From: Paraburkholderia kururiensis JCM 10599 = LMG 19447
Lineage (GTDB): Bacteria > Pseudomonadota > Gammaproteobacteria > Burkholderiales > Burkholderiaceae
Length of the DNA stretch: 64,000 nt
Direction of reading: 5' to 3'
Assembly (NCBI RefSeq): GCF_003986935.1
Contig: NZ_RJZE01000012.1
Location: 124,001-188,000 of the forward strand
Position 1 is the first letter of the stretch; each line of letters opens with the position of its first letter. Position numbers and translations under genes: made by a program. The notes under the pieces were generated by a model. It saw nothing but the letters and a program-made list of their open reading frames with translations. It was not told where the DNA came from and ran no database searches. Positions 17,953 through 26,931 of this stretch are shown here, piece after piece.

Positions 17953-19800
17953 ATGGAACTGTCTTTCGTGAAGCTGTTTGCGAAGCGCCGGGCTCACGCC
18001 CTGCCTCAGCTCCACCTGCCGTCTGCCATTTCGGTCCGCCGCTTGCTCGGCGCCGCGGTGGTTGCGGCGTGGACGCTCGCCGCCGCCCCCGCGTTCGCGC
18101 AGGACCCTTCGCCGGACACGGGCGACACCTCGGCAATGCCCGATATGCTCGGCGCACCTACTGCCGAGGAACAGAAGTCTCTGCCTGACGTTCCGCTGAC
18201 GAGCCAGATCGTATTCCAGGTTCTGGCCGCTGAAATCGCATTGCAGCGCGACCAGCCCGCGCCGGCGTACCAGACGTACCTCGCCCTCGCACGCGACACG
18301 CACGACCCGCGCATGGCGCAACGCGCAACCGAAATCGCCATCGCGGCGCAAAGCCCCTCGGACGCCCTCGCCGCCGCGCAGCTCTGGCAGCAGTACGCGC
18401 CCGCGTCGGATCGCGCGGCGCAACTCGATGCGTCGCTGCTCGTGCTCTCGGGCCGCCCCGAGGACGCTGAGCCCCTGCTCGCGCGCGAGCTTGCGCGCGT
18501 ATCGGAAGAGAATCGCGGCAGCGCGATCCTCTCGCTGCAACTGCTGCTCTCACGTGGCCCCAACCGTGTGGGCGGTCTGAACACGCTCAAGGACCTGCTC
18601 AAGAACGACATGAAGCGGCCCGAGGCGCAACTTGCCATCGGCCGGCAGCAATTGCTCGCCGACGACGTGCCCGGCGCGCGCAAGTCGCTCGAAACCGCGC
18701 TCTCGATGCGGCCGGACTACCTGCCCGCCGCGTTGATGCTTGCGCAGATGGGTCCGGACGAGCGCAACGAAGCAATCGCGTCGCTCGAGAAGTATGTTCA
18801 GCAGAATCCGAAGTCGCACGACGGAAGGCTCGCGCTTGCGCAGACGTATCTCGCTGCGGACCGCCTCGACGACGCGAGCAAGCAGTTCGAGACCATGCGC
18901 AAGGACAACAGCGGCGACCTCACGCCGCTGATGGCACTCGCGCTCATCAGCATCCAGCAGAAGAAATTCCCTGAAGCGCAGGCGTATCTGACGCAGTACG
19001 CGCAGCAGGCCGAAAAGACGCCTGGCGGTGACCCGGGCCAGGCCTACATCTACCTCGCGCAGCTCGCGCTCGAGCAAAAGAACGAGACGGACGCCGCGAA
19101 GTGGCTGGACCGCATTCAGCCCGACAGCCAGCAGTACATTCCGGCACAGGTCACGCGCGCGCAGCTGCTCGAAAAACAGGGCAAGCCCGACGATGCGCGC
19201 AAGCTCCTCGCCGGCATTCAGGCCGCGGACCCGCGCGACCAGGCGCTCATCGCGCGCACGGACGCCGCGATCCTCTTCGATGCCAAGCGCTATCCCGAAG
19301 CCGAAGCCCGACTCGCCAAGGCCGTGGAGCAGTTTCCGGACGATCCGGATCTGACCTACGACTACGCGATGGCCGCGGAAAAGAACGCGCACTACGACGT
19401 CATGGAAACGCAGCTGCGCAAATTGATCCGCACCCAGCCCAACAATCCACAGGCGTACAACGCGCTCGGCTACTCGCTGGCCGATCGTAACCAGCGCCTT
19501 CAGGAAGCGGACAAGCTGATCGAAAAAGCGTCGTCGCTCGCGCCGAACGACGCGTTCATCATGGACAGCGTGGGCTGGGTGAAATACCGGCTCGGCGAGA
19601 CGTCGGACGCCATCAAGCTGCTGCGCAAGGCCTATACGCTGCAGCCGAATGCCGAAATCGGTGCGCACCTCGGCGAAGTGCTCTGGAAGAGCGGCGCCCA
19701 GGACGAAGCGCGCGCCGCCTGGCGCGACGCACTCAAGCTTGAACCCGATAACGACACGCTCGTGAAAACGCTCAAGCGCTTTCAGGTGAACGATCTCTGA
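17953..19800 (+). CDS. TPR-repeat protein with signal peptide (outer-membrane-associated, function unknown)
   Basis: 615 residues. An N-terminal signal sequence runs to about residue 50 (LAAAPAFAQ, probable cleavage after AFA). The rest is built of TPR-like helical pairs; the last block (NPQAYNALGYSLADRNQRLQEADKLIEKASSLAPNDAFIMDSVGWVKYRLGE) is a conserved tail found in proteins encoded just before lolB in this bacterial group. The stop overlaps the lolB start by one base (TGATG), so it is coupled to lipoprotein sorting. Its own function is unknown; a scaffold or assembly role is a guess. Confidence 0.85.
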   Translation: MELSFVKLFAKRRAHALPQLHLPSAISVRRLLGAAVVAAWTLAAAPAFAQDPSPDTGDTSAMPDMLGAPTAEEQKSLPDVPLTSQIVFQVLAAEIALQRDQPAPAYQTYLALARDTHDPRMAQRATEIAIAAQSPSDALAAAQLWQQYAPASDRAAQLDASLLVLSGRPEDAEPLLARELARVSEENRGSAILSLQLLLSRGPNRVGGLNTLKDLLKNDMKRPEAQLAIGRQQLLADDVPGARKSLETALSMRPDYLPAALMLAQMGPDERNEAIASLEKYVQQNPKSHDGRLALAQTYLAADRLDDASKQFETMRKDNSGDLTPLMALALISIQQKKFPEAQAYLTQYAQQAEKTPGGDPGQAYIYLAQLALEQKNETDAAKWLDRIQPDSQQYIPAQVTRAQLLEKQGKPDDARKLLAGIQAADPRDQALIARTDAAILFDAKRYPEAEARLAKAVEQFPDDPDLTYDYAMAAEKNAHYDVMETQLRKLIRTQPNNPQAYNALGYSLADRNQRLQEADKLIEKASSLAPNDAFIMDSVGWVKYRLGETSDAIKLLRKAYTLQPNAEIGAHLGEVLWKSGAQDEARAAWRDALKLEPDNDTLVKTLKRFQVNDL

Positions 19801-20465
19801 TGTATTCATCCCGTCACGCCAACCGTTTCGCTTCTCGCTTTCCTCATGCATCCGGCGGCTATAAGGCTGCACGGCGCGGCGCCCTCGGGCTCGCCGCCGT
19901 GCTCGCCCTGGCGCTTGCCGGGTGCGCGAGCGTGCCGCATCCCGCTGAATCGACCTCGAACGCCTCGACGTCCGTCACCGCGCAAACGAGCCGCGCGTAC
20001 CACGGGCGCTTCGCCGTGCAGTACGTCGATCAGAACGGGCAGCCGCGCAATGCGTACGGCAACTTCGACTGGCGCGAAAACGGCGACACCGTCACGCTCC
20101 AGTTGCTCAATCCGTTCGGGCAGACGCTTGCCATCGTGACGTCTTCGCCCGCGGCCGCCACGCTCGAGTTGCCCAACCGGCAACCGCTCACGGCAGACAA
20201 CGTATCGACGCTGATGCAAAACGCGCTCGGCTTCGCGCTGCCTGTGGAAGGGCTGCGTTATTGGCTGCAGCCGTCCATTGCGCCCACATCGCATGCGCAG
20301 ACCGAAAAGGACGCCGGGCAGGATTCGCGGCTCAAGCAGATCCGCCAGGACGGCTGGACCATCGATTACCTCTCGTATGCCGACGCGCCCGCCACCGGCG
20401 TGAAGCGCGTCAACCTGAGCCGCGCGGAACCGCCGCTCGACATCAAGCTCGTGCTCGACCAGTAA
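19800..20465 (+). CDS. lolB: Outer membrane lipoprotein LolB
   Basis: 221 residues. Receives lipoproteins from LolA and inserts them in the outer membrane. The lipobox is LALAGC with Cys at about residue 42; the n-region is unusually long (about 28 residues), but no better internal start is seen. After a Ser/Thr-rich linker come YHGRFAVQYVDQNGQPRNAYGNFDWREN and LPVEGLRYWLQ, which are LolB-like. One-base overlap with the TPR gene; ispE follows 21 bases later. Confidence 0.92.
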   Translation: MYSSRHANRFASRFPHASGGYKAARRGALGLAAVLALALAGCASVPHPAESTSNASTSVTAQTSRAYHGRFAVQYVDQNGQPRNAYGNFDWRENGDTVTLQLLNPFGQTLAIVTSSPAAATLELPNRQPLTADNVSTLMQNALGFALPVEGLRYWLQPSIAPTSHAQTEKDAGQDSRLKQIRQDGWTIDYLSYADAPATGVKRVNLSRAEPPLDIKLVLDQ

Positions 20466-20486
20466 GCAGCGCCCTGCGCTTTCCTC

Positions 20487-21368
20487 ATGACTGAAACACC
20501 CGACTCGCTGCGCGGCTGCCTCGCGCCCGCCAAACTGAACCTTTTCCTGCACATCACGGGGCGCCGGCCCGACGGCTACCACTCGTTGCAGACCGTTTTC
20601 CAGCTACTCGCATGGGGCGACACGCTGCACTTCACCGCTCGTGAAGACGGCGAGATCACGCGCAAGACTGAAGTGCGCGGCGTACCGCCCGAACAGGACC
20701 TCACCGTACGTGCCGCGACACTGCTCAAGCAGCACACGGGCACGCGCAAAGGCGTCGAGATCGAGATCGAAAAGCGACTGCCGATGGGAGCGGGTCTGGG
20801 TGGTGGCAGCTCGGACGCGGCGACCACGCTGCTCGCGCTCAATCGCCTCTGGAAGCTTGATTTGCCTCGCGAGGAACTGCAGTCGCTTGCACTGAAGCTG
20901 GGCGCCGACGTGCCCTTCTTCGTCTTCGGCAAAAATGCCTTCGCAGAGGGTGTTGGCGAAGCGCTTCAGGCTGTACAATTGCCGCGGCGTTTTTTTCTCG
21001 TTGTCACGCCGCGGGCACATGTCCCGACCGCCGCAATTTTTTCAGACGAGGCGTTGACAAGAGACACGAAAGTCATCACAATGACGGACTTTCTTGCACA
21101 GCAAGGTTGCAGCGCAGGATGGCCAGAAAGCTTCGGCCAAAATGACATGCAGCCGGTTGTCGCGAGGAAATACGCGGAAGTTGCGCAGGTGCTGGGATGG
21201 TTCGACAACATCGCACCCGCGCGGATGACCGGATCAGGCGCAAGCGTTTTTGCAGCGTTTGCCAGCCGGGCCGAAGCAGAAGCGGCGCAAGCCAAAATGC
21301 CGGCAGGTTGGTTGAGCGTAGTAACGGAAAGCCTCGATACCCATCCACTCTTCGCTTTCGCGGCATAG
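20487..21368 (+). CDS. ispE: 4-diphosphocytidyl-2-C-methyl-D-erythritol kinase IspE
   Basis: 293 residues. GHMP kinase of the MEP isoprenoid pathway. CLAPAKLNLFLHITGRRPDGYH is the conserved start, PMGAGLGGGSSDAATTL the ATP-binding loop, and MTGSGASVFAAF the third GHMP motif. A short AT-richer patch (about 20960-21130) encodes the less conserved C-terminal region without breaking the frame. Followed by tRNA-Gln and prs, as is usual in this family. Confidence 0.95.
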   Translation: MTETPDSLRGCLAPAKLNLFLHITGRRPDGYHSLQTVFQLLAWGDTLHFTAREDGEITRKTEVRGVPPEQDLTVRAATLLKQHTGTRKGVEIEIEKRLPMGAGLGGGSSDAATTLLALNRLWKLDLPREELQSLALKLGADVPFFVFGKNAFAEGVGEALQAVQLPRRFFLVVTPRAHVPTAAIFSDEALTRDTKVITMTDFLAQQGCSAGWPESFGQNDMQPVVARKYAEVAQVLGWFDNIAPARMTGSGASVFAAFASRAEAEAAQAKMPAGWLSVVTESLDTHPLFAFAA

Positions 21369-21420
21369 GTTTTGCATCATCGGGCAGTCCTACCGGCCCG
21401 GTGGAGCTCAAAGTTAGTGT

Positions 21421-21497
21421 AGGGGAGTCGCCAAGTTGGTTAAGGCACCGGATTTTGATTCCGGCATTCGAGGGTTCGAGTCCTTCCTCCCCTGCCA
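21421..21497 (+). tRNA. tRNA-Gln (anticodon TTG)
   Basis: A 77-base cloverleaf: acceptor AGGGGAG pairs with CTCCCCT, discriminator G and encoded CCA (21495-21497). The anticodon stem CCGGA/TCCGG encloses the loop TTTTGAT with anticodon TTG, which reads CAA/CAG (Gln). The T-arm holds GGTTCGAGTCC. It sits between ispE and prs, the usual place. Confidence 0.95.
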
Positions 21498-21539
21498 AAA
21501 ATTCTCGCATTCCTCCGCCCAGCCTGAAGCAGGTGCATG

Positions 21540-22499
21540 ATGAGCAGCAGCCATGACGGCCTGATGGTTTTTACTGGCAACGCCAATCCTGCGCTTGCTC
21601 AGGATGTCGTCAAGATTCTTGGAATTCCCCTCGGTAAAGCAATGGTGAGCCGTTTCTCCGACGGCGAAATCCAGGTTGAAATCCAGGAAAACGTACGCGG
21701 CAAAGACGTCTTCGTTTTGCAGTCCACCTGCGCGCCGACGAACGACAATCTGATGGAACTGATGATCATGGTCGATGCGCTCAAGCGCGCATCCGCAGGC
21801 CGGATCACCGCTGCCATCCCCTACTTCGGCTATGCCCGGCAAGACCGCCGTCCGCGCTCGGCGCGCGTCGCGATCTCAGCGAAGGTCGTGGCGAACATGC
21901 TGGAAATTGCCGGCGTCGAGCGGATCATCACGATGGATCTGCACGCCGACCAGATTCAGGGCTTCTTCGACATTCCGGTCGACAACATCTACGCCACGCC
22001 CGTGCTGCTCGGTGATCTGCGCAAGCAGAACTACGAGAACCTGCTGGTCGTTTCGCCTGACGTCGGCGGCGTGGTGCGTGCCCGGGCCCTCGCGAAGCAG
22101 CTCAACTGCGATCTGGCCATCATCGACAAGCGTCGTCCGAAAGCGAACGTCGCCGAGGTGATGAACATCATCGGTGAAGTGGAAGGCCGTACCTGCGTGA
22201 TCATGGACGACATGGTCGACACGGCCGGCACGCTTTGCAAGGCAGCACAGGTGCTCAAGGACCGCGGCGCGAAGCAGGTGTTCGCCTACGCCACGCACCC
22301 GGTGCTTTCGGGCGGCGCAGGCGAGCGCATTGCCGGCTCGTCGCTCGACGAACTCGTTGTGACGGACACCATTCCGCTTGGCGCAGAAGCCCGTGCCTGC
22401 TCGAAGATCCGTTCGCTTTCGTGCGCGGGTCTGCTCGCGGAGACGTTCTCGCGTATCCGCCGCGGCGACTCGGTGATGTCGCTGTTCGCCGAAAGTTAA
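21540..22499 (+). CDS. prs: Ribose-phosphate pyrophosphokinase (PRPP synthetase)
   Basis: 319 residues from the second of two adjacent ATGs (21537 and 21540); AGG at 21531-21533 is better spaced from 21540. Makes PRPP from ribose 5-phosphate and ATP for nucleotide, histidine and tryptophan synthesis. Visible are the flexible loop YFGYARQDRRPR, the Mg/PRPP motif CVIMDDMVDTAGTL, and MDLHADQIQGFF. Length is standard. Probably transcribed together with tRNA-Gln. Confidence 0.97.
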   Translation: MSSSHDGLMVFTGNANPALAQDVVKILGIPLGKAMVSRFSDGEIQVEIQENVRGKDVFVLQSTCAPTNDNLMELMIMVDALKRASAGRITAAIPYFGYARQDRRPRSARVAISAKVVANMLEIAGVERIITMDLHADQIQGFFDIPVDNIYATPVLLGDLRKQNYENLLVVSPDVGGVVRARALAKQLNCDLAIIDKRRPKANVAEVMNIIGEVEGRTCVIMDDMVDTAGTLCKAAQVLKDRGAKQVFAYATHPVLSGGAGERIAGSSLDELVVTDTIPLGAEARACSKIRSLSCAGLLAETFSRIRRGDSVMSLFAES

Positions 22500-22584
22500 A
22501 GGTTTTGCGGTAAGCGCGGTGTCTCCGGATACCGCGTTTGTTCGCATCAAGGCGCGAGCGAACGAAGGTTCGCGCCATTATGTT

Positions 22585-22618
22585 GGGGCCCGAGCCAGTG
22601 TGCGAAGGCCCCGTTTTT
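22585..22618 (+). terminator. Intrinsic terminator-like hairpin in the prs-rplY gap
   Basis: GGGGCC (22585-22590) pairs with GGCCCC (22607-22612), followed by G and five T residues. It ends 36 bases before the rplY start and 86 bases after the prs stop. Other hairpins precede it (CGCGGT/ACCGCG near 22516-22537, and GGCGCGA/TCGCGCC near 22550-22576). It may terminate prs, or attenuate rplY. Confidence 0.5.
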
Positions 22619-22654
22619 ACTGCCTGGTCGCGGGCAGTACATTGGAGAAGCAAG

Positions 22655-23275
22655 ATGAAAGTAGTCGCTTTCGAGCGCAACCTGCAAGGTACGGGTGCGA
22701 GCCGCCGCCTGCGCAATACCGGCAAGACGCCGGGCATCGTTTACGGTGCCAGCGCCGAGCCGCAACTGATCGAACTCGATCACAACGCGCTGTGGCACGC
22801 CCTGAAGAAGGAAGCCTTCCACTCGTCGATCCTCGACCTGGAAGTGGCCGGCAAGTCGCAGCAAGTGCTGCTGCGCGACGTGCAATACCATCCGTTCCGT
22901 CAGCTCGTGCTGCACGTGGACTTCCAGCGCGTTGACGCAAGCCGCAAGCTCCACACGAAGGTGCCGCTGCACTACATGAACCAGGAAACCAACCCGGCCG
23001 TGAAGCTGTCGGGCGCGGTTATCTCGCACGTGTTCAACGAAATCGAAGTGGAATGCCTGCCGGCCGCACTGCCTGAGTTCATCGAAGTCGATCTGGCGAA
23101 GATCGAAGCAGGTCAGTCGCTGCACGCGAAGGACATTCCCCTGCCCAACGGCGTTGCGCTCACGGCTCACCTCGACGCTGAAAACCCGGTTATCGTTTCG
23201 GCGACAATCCCGGCTGGCGCAGCATCCGATGCTGCCGCGGAAGGTGAAGGCGAAGGCGAGAAGCCCGCTGCCTGA
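22655..23275 (+). CDS. rplY: 50S ribosomal protein L25 (Ctc form)
   Basis: 206 residues. Binds 5S rRNA. The N-terminal 95 residues are the L25 domain (MKVVAFERNLQGTGASRRLRNTGKTPGIVYG) and the rest is the TL5/CTC C-terminal beta domain, ending in an acidic Ala/Glu/Gly tail. This long form is usual outside Enterobacteria. Start ATG at 22655 with GGAGAAGCAAG just upstream. Followed by a terminator before pth. Confidence 0.95.
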   Translation: MKVVAFERNLQGTGASRRLRNTGKTPGIVYGASAEPQLIELDHNALWHALKKEAFHSSILDLEVAGKSQQVLLRDVQYHPFRQLVLHVDFQRVDASRKLHTKVPLHYMNQETNPAVKLSGAVISHVFNEIEVECLPAALPEFIEVDLAKIEAGQSLHAKDIPLPNGVALTAHLDAENPVIVSATIPAGAASDAAAEGEGEGEKPAA

Positions 23276-23330
23276 GCTGAGGGATAGCGAAGCTATCCTC
23301 TCGATCCGTTTCAATGGAACGGACGACGTG

Positions 23331-23363
23331 ACCCGCCGCGGTTCGCCCCGGCGGGTTTTTTTT
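23331..23363 (+). terminator. Intrinsic terminator after rplY
   Basis: ACCCGCCG (23331-23338) pairs with CGGCGGGT (23349-23356), followed by a run of T through 23363. A smaller hairpin, GGATAGC/GCTATCC (23282-23298), lies just after the rplY stop. Confidence 0.8.
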
Positions 23364-23413
23364 CGATCGTTGCGTGCCTCGCCCGCGAGCGGCGCGGCCG
23401 CGAGAACCTCATC

Positions 23414-24013
23414 ATGATCAGGCTGATCGTCGGGCTCGGGAATCCGGGCGCCGAATACACCGCGACGCGCCACAATGCAGGCTTCTGGCTCGTGGACCAG
23501 CTCGCGCGCGAAGCAGGCACGTCGCTGCGCGACGAGCGGCGCTTTCACGGCCACTACGCGAAGGCGCGCCTTTACGGCGAGGAAGTGCATCTGCTCGAGC
23601 CGCAGACCTACATGAACCGCTCCGGACAGTCGGTGGTCGCGCTCGCGCATTTCTTCAAGATCTTGCCCGACCAGATTCTCGTCGCGCACGACGAACTCGA
23701 TCTGCCGCCGGGCACGGTCAAGCTCAAGCTGGGCGGCGGTAGCGGTGGCCACAACGGGCTGAAGGACATCTCCGCCCACCTGTCGACGCAGCACTACTGG
23801 CGGCTGCGCATCGGCATCGGGCATCCGCGCGACCTCATTCCCGAGAGCGCGCGAGCGGGTGCGAAGCCGGACGTCGCCAATTTCGTGCTGAAGCCGCCGC
23901 GCAAGGAAGAGCAGGACGTGATCGATGCGTCCATCGAACGCTCGCTCGCCGTGATGCCGCTCGTGGTCAAGGGCGAACTCGAGCGCGCGATGATGCAACT
24001 GCATCGCGTCTGA
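23414..24013 (+). CDS. pth: Peptidyl-tRNA hydrolase
   Basis: 199 residues. Releases peptides from peptidyl-tRNAs that drop off the ribosome. IRLIVGLGNPGAEYTATRHNAGFWLVD contains the conserved Asn and catalytic His; TYMNRSGQSV, HDELDLPPGTVKLKLGGGSGGHNGLKDI follow. Length is standard. It is 19 bases before hisC, which starts with TTG. Confidence 0.96.
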   Translation: MIRLIVGLGNPGAEYTATRHNAGFWLVDQLAREAGTSLRDERRFHGHYAKARLYGEEVHLLEPQTYMNRSGQSVVALAHFFKILPDQILVAHDELDLPPGTVKLKLGGGSGGHNGLKDISAHLSTQHYWRLRIGIGHPRDLIPESARAGAKPDVANFVLKPPRKEEQDVIDASIERSLAVMPLVVKGELERAMMQLHRV

Positions 24014-24032
24014 ACACGAACGGGAGACTGTT

Positions 24033-25103
24033 TTGAGCCGCTACTGGAGCGACATCGTCCATCGACTGGTGCCCTACGTGCCCGGCGAACAGCCGGTGCT
24101 CGCGCATCCGGTCAAGCTCAATACCAACGAGAATCCGTACCCGCCTTCGCCTCGCGTGGTCGAGGCCATTCGTCGCGAACTGGGCGACACGGGCGAAGCG
24201 CTGCGTCGCTACCCGGACCCGAGCGCCCGCCGGCTGCGCGAAACCGTGGCCGCGCATCACGGCATCCGGGCAGACCAGGTGTTCGTCGGCAACGGCTCCG
24301 ATGAAGTGCTCGCGCACGTGTTCCAGGCGCTGCTGAAGCACGCGCATCCCGTGCTTTTCCCCGACGTCACGTACAGCTTCTATCCGACCTACGCGCGGCT
24401 CTACGACGTGGCCTACCGCACGGTCACGCTCGACGAAAGCTTCGCAATCCGTATCGACGACTACACCGCGCCCAACGGCGGCGTGCTGTTTCCGAATCCG
24501 AACGCACCCACGGGCCGCGCGTTGCCGCTCGATCAGATCGAAGCGCTCGTGGCGCGCAATACGGAATCGGTGGTGGTGATCGACGAAGCGTATGTGGACT
24601 TCGGCGCGCAGTCGGCGGTGAATCTGATCGACCGCTATCCTCATCTGCTCGTGGTGCAGACGGTCTCCAAGGCGCGTTCGCTGGCGGGCATGCGGGTGGG
24701 TTTTGCGTTTGGAGATACTGCGCTCATCGAGGCGCTGAACCGCGTGAAGGACAGCTTCAATTCGTATCCGCTCGACCGACTGGCGCAGGTGGCAGCAACC
24801 GCGTCGTATGAAGACACCGCGTGGTTCGAAACGAATTGCGCCCGCGTGATTGCAAGCCGGGAACGCCTGACAGCGAAGCTGGAAACACTCGGCTTCGACG
24901 TCGTGCCGTCAGCCGCGAACTTCGTGTTCGCGCGCCACAAGGACCACGACGCCGCGATGCTTGCGGCGACGTTGCGCGAGCGCGAAATCTTCGTGCGGCA
25001 CTTCAAGGCACCGCGCATCGACCAGTATCTGCGGATTTCGATTGGCACCGACGCGGAGTGCGACACGCTCGTCAGTGCGCTGGGCGAGTTGCTCGGCCGG
25101 TAA
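24033..25103 (+). CDS. hisC: Histidinol-phosphate aminotransferase HisC
   Basis: 356 residues. PLP enzyme converting imidazole-acetol phosphate to histidinol phosphate. VKLNTNENPYPPSPRV is the HisC start region, IDEAYVDFG and TVSKARSLAGMRVGFAF hold the PLP lysine, and YLRISIGT the substrate-phosphate Arg. The start is TTG at 24033, preceded by CGGGAGA; no suitable ATG lies nearby. It is away from other his genes, so it may be a second HisC copy, and activity on other aromatic substrates is possible. Confidence 0.92.
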   Translation: MSRYWSDIVHRLVPYVPGEQPVLAHPVKLNTNENPYPPSPRVVEAIRRELGDTGEALRRYPDPSARRLRETVAAHHGIRADQVFVGNGSDEVLAHVFQALLKHAHPVLFPDVTYSFYPTYARLYDVAYRTVTLDESFAIRIDDYTAPNGGVLFPNPNAPTGRALPLDQIEALVARNTESVVVIDEAYVDFGAQSAVNLIDRYPHLLVVQTVSKARSLAGMRVGFAFGDTALIEALNRVKDSFNSYPLDRLAQVAATASYEDTAWFETNCARVIASRERLTAKLETLGFDVVPSAANFVFARHKDHDAAMLAATLREREIFVRHFKAPRIDQYLRISIGTDAECDTLVSALGELLGR

Positions 25104-25135
25104 GACCGCCGCCCTCGCCGGGCTAACGCTAGAGG

Positions 25136-25393
25136 CTAGGCATTCTTCGCGGCCATCAGGCCACGATACTTTTCCATCAGTTGATCGCGCGTCTCCACAT
25201 GCTGGGGATCGCGCGGAATGCATTCGACCGGACACACCTGCTGGCATTGCGGCTCATCGAAATGGCCGACGCATTCGGTGCATTTGTTCGGGTCGATCAC
25301 GTAGATTTCCGGGCCCATCGAAATGGCGTCGTTCGGGCACTCGGGCTCGCAAACGTCGCAATTGATGCACTCGTCGGTAATCATCAGGGCCAT
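25136..25393 (-). CDS. YfhL-family 4Fe-4S dicluster ferredoxin
   Basis: 85 residues. Two cluster motifs are visible: C-x2-C-x2-C-x3-C in CINCDVCEPECP and the longer-spaced set in CTECVGHFDEPQCQQVCPVECI, typical of the YfhL/Alvin type with an insertion between cysteines. A small cytoplasmic electron carrier. Lies downstream of coaD with a 157-base gap that shows no gene; converges on hisC. Confidence 0.93.
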   Translation of the reverse strand: MALMITDECINCDVCEPECPNDAISMGPEIYVIDPNKCTECVGHFDEPQCQQVCPVECIPRDPQHVETRDQLMEKYRGLMAAKNA

Positions 25394-25550
25394 GCTTTTC
25401 TCACTTCCTGCCGGCCTCTTCCAACTGGCGCCGGTCGTTTCCGGTTGATGTCGCTGATGGCTGCGAGCCGAAAACGGGGGCGGGGCAAAGAGAGGCCGTG
25501 TTTCGTTGCGTTGAACACAGCCGCCAGTTTACGCCGCTTCGTCAAATTGC

Positions 25551-26060
25551 TCAGGGGTTCTTCGGAATGACGGGGCCGCCCAGCGCCGAGACCTTGTCCT
25601 GCAACCATTTCTCGACAGACGGAAACACGAACTTGCTGACGTCGCCGCCCAGTTGGGCAATCTCGCGAACGATGGTGCCCGAGATGAACTGATACTGGTC
25701 GGACGGCGTCATGAACATGGTCTCGACGTCCGGCAGCATGTAGCGGTTCATGCCAGCCATCTGAAACTCGTATTCGAAGTCCGACACGGCGCGCAGGCCG
25801 CGCACGATCACGCGCGCGTTGTTGCTGCGAACGAAGTCTTTAAGCAGACCTCTGAAACTCATGACCTTCACGTTCGGATAGTGGCCCAGCACCTCGCGGG
25901 CAATGTCGAGGCGTTCGTCGAGCGAGAAGAACGGCTTCTTGTTGCGGCTGTCCGCCACGCCCACCACCAGCGTGTCGAAGATGCTCGACGCCCGCCGCAC
26001 GAGGTCCTCGTGACCGCGCGTGAGCGGATCGAACGTACCCGGGTACACGGCGACTACCAT
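25551..26060 (-). CDS. coaD: Phosphopantetheine adenylyltransferase CoaD
   Basis: 169 residues. Fourth step of coenzyme A synthesis. MVVAVYPGTFDPLTRGHEDLVRRA carries the T/HxGH-type nucleotidyltransferase motif, and YQFISGTIVREIAQLGGDVSKFV the C-terminal ISSTxVRE motif. Start at 26060 is preceded by GAGAGGAGAAACAAC, a good ribosome-binding site; an ORF eight codons longer has none. Downstream of rsmD on the same strand. Confidence 0.96.
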   Translation of the reverse strand: MVVAVYPGTFDPLTRGHEDLVRRASSIFDTLVVGVADSRNKKPFFSLDERLDIAREVLGHYPNVKVMSFRGLLKDFVRSNNARVIVRGLRAVSDFEYEFQMAGMNRYMLPDVETMFMTPSDQYQFISGTIVREIAQLGGDVSKFVFPSVEKWLQDKVSALGGPVIPKNP

Positions 26061-26170
26061 GTTGTTTCTCCTCTCAACAGACAAATGAGGGCGCCGCGCC
26101 AGCGGCGACGGCCATGCCCGCGACCGCGCACGTGACGGCGAGCCGTCCGGCGCTTGTTATGGAACGCGCA

Positions 26171-26800
26171 TTATTCCTCATTTTCGCGCTGCAGCAAATG
26201 ATAGTGGACCGCCCCTGCCTTGCCGTGGCGAGCCACCGTCCAACCCGCCAGCGCTGGGGTTTGCGCCGGATCGAGCGGCGCCCCGGCCTCGACATAGAGG
26301 AAGCCGTCGGCAGCGACGAGCGGCGCGGCGACCTCCAGCGCACGGTCGAGCGTCGCAGCGTCGCCGAACGGCGGATCGAGAAACACCACGTCGAACGATG
26401 CCGGCGTCAGGCCGGCGGCGAGACGCAGAGCGTCCGCCTCCACGACTTCGATCGCTCGCGCATCGAGCCGCGCCTGGTTCGCGCGCAGTTGCGCGGCCGC
26501 GCGCGCGTTGCGCTCCACCATGAGCACGCGCTCGGCACCACGCGACGCCGCCTCGAATCCGAGTGCGCCGCTGCCCGCGAAAAGGTCGAGACACCGCTCG
26601 CCGTCGAGCCGCTGGCCAAGCCAGTTGAAAAGCGTTTCGCGAACGCGGTCAGGCGTAGGCCGCAAGCCATCGAGGTCGAGCACCGGAAGCGGCGTGCGCT
26701 TCCAGTCACCGCCGATGATGCGCACGGTGTGAGCCGATTTGCCTCGCACCGGCGCGGCAGCGTGGGCACCATGGGCGCGCGAAGGAGAAGAACGGGACAT
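26171..26800 (-). CDS. rsmD: 16S rRNA (guanine966-N2)-methyltransferase RsmD
   Basis: 209 residues. SAM-dependent methylation of G966 in 16S rRNA. VRIIGGDWKRTPLPV is the family start, CLDLFAGSGALGFEAASRGA the SAM-binding loop, and VVFLDPPFG the DPPF catalytic motif. The first 25 residues are low-complexity, so an internal start cannot be excluded. Divergent from ftsY, with a short tandem repeat just upstream (26803-26838). Probably leads an operon with coaD and the ferredoxin. Confidence 0.92.
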   Translation of the reverse strand: MSRSSPSRAHGAHAAAPVRGKSAHTVRIIGGDWKRTPLPVLDLDGLRPTPDRVRETLFNWLGQRLDGERCLDLFAGSGALGFEAASRGAERVLMVERNARAAAQLRANQARLDARAIEVVEADALRLAAGLTPASFDVVFLDPPFGDAATLDRALEVAAPLVAADGFLYVEAGAPLDPAQTPALAGWTVARHGKAGAVHYHLLQRENEE

Positions 26801-26802
26801 AC

Positions 26803-26838
26803 GGGTAGTAAGCGGGGTAATAAGCGGAGTGATAAGCG
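26803..26838. repeat. Three imperfect 12-bp tandem repeats upstream of rsmD
   Basis: GGGTAGTAAGCG (26803-26814), GGGTAATAAGCG (26815-26826) and GAGTGATAAGCG (26827-26838) are consecutive; neighbours differ at one or two positions, and a partial fourth unit (ATAAGG) follows. It lies directly before the rsmD start, within its 5' leader or promoter. Confidence 0.8.
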
Positions 26839-26931
26839 ATAAGGTGCCGGAGCGCCCACGTTACCACAGGCCTTCCCGGCGAACGCAGCCCGGCACGCGA
26901 CCACCGCGCCGCCACGAGCCGGGATGCCGCC

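Noticed and set aside
21055..21060. TTGACA inside ispE as a promoter for tRNA-Gln/prs
   Set aside because: No matching -10 at 16-18 bases downstream; it is likely a chance match in coding sequence.
26801..26900. Leu-rich peptide frame across the rsmD repeats as an attenuator
   Set aside because: The leucine pattern comes only from the 12-bp repeat, there is no leucine gene nearby, and it is out of frame with rsmD.
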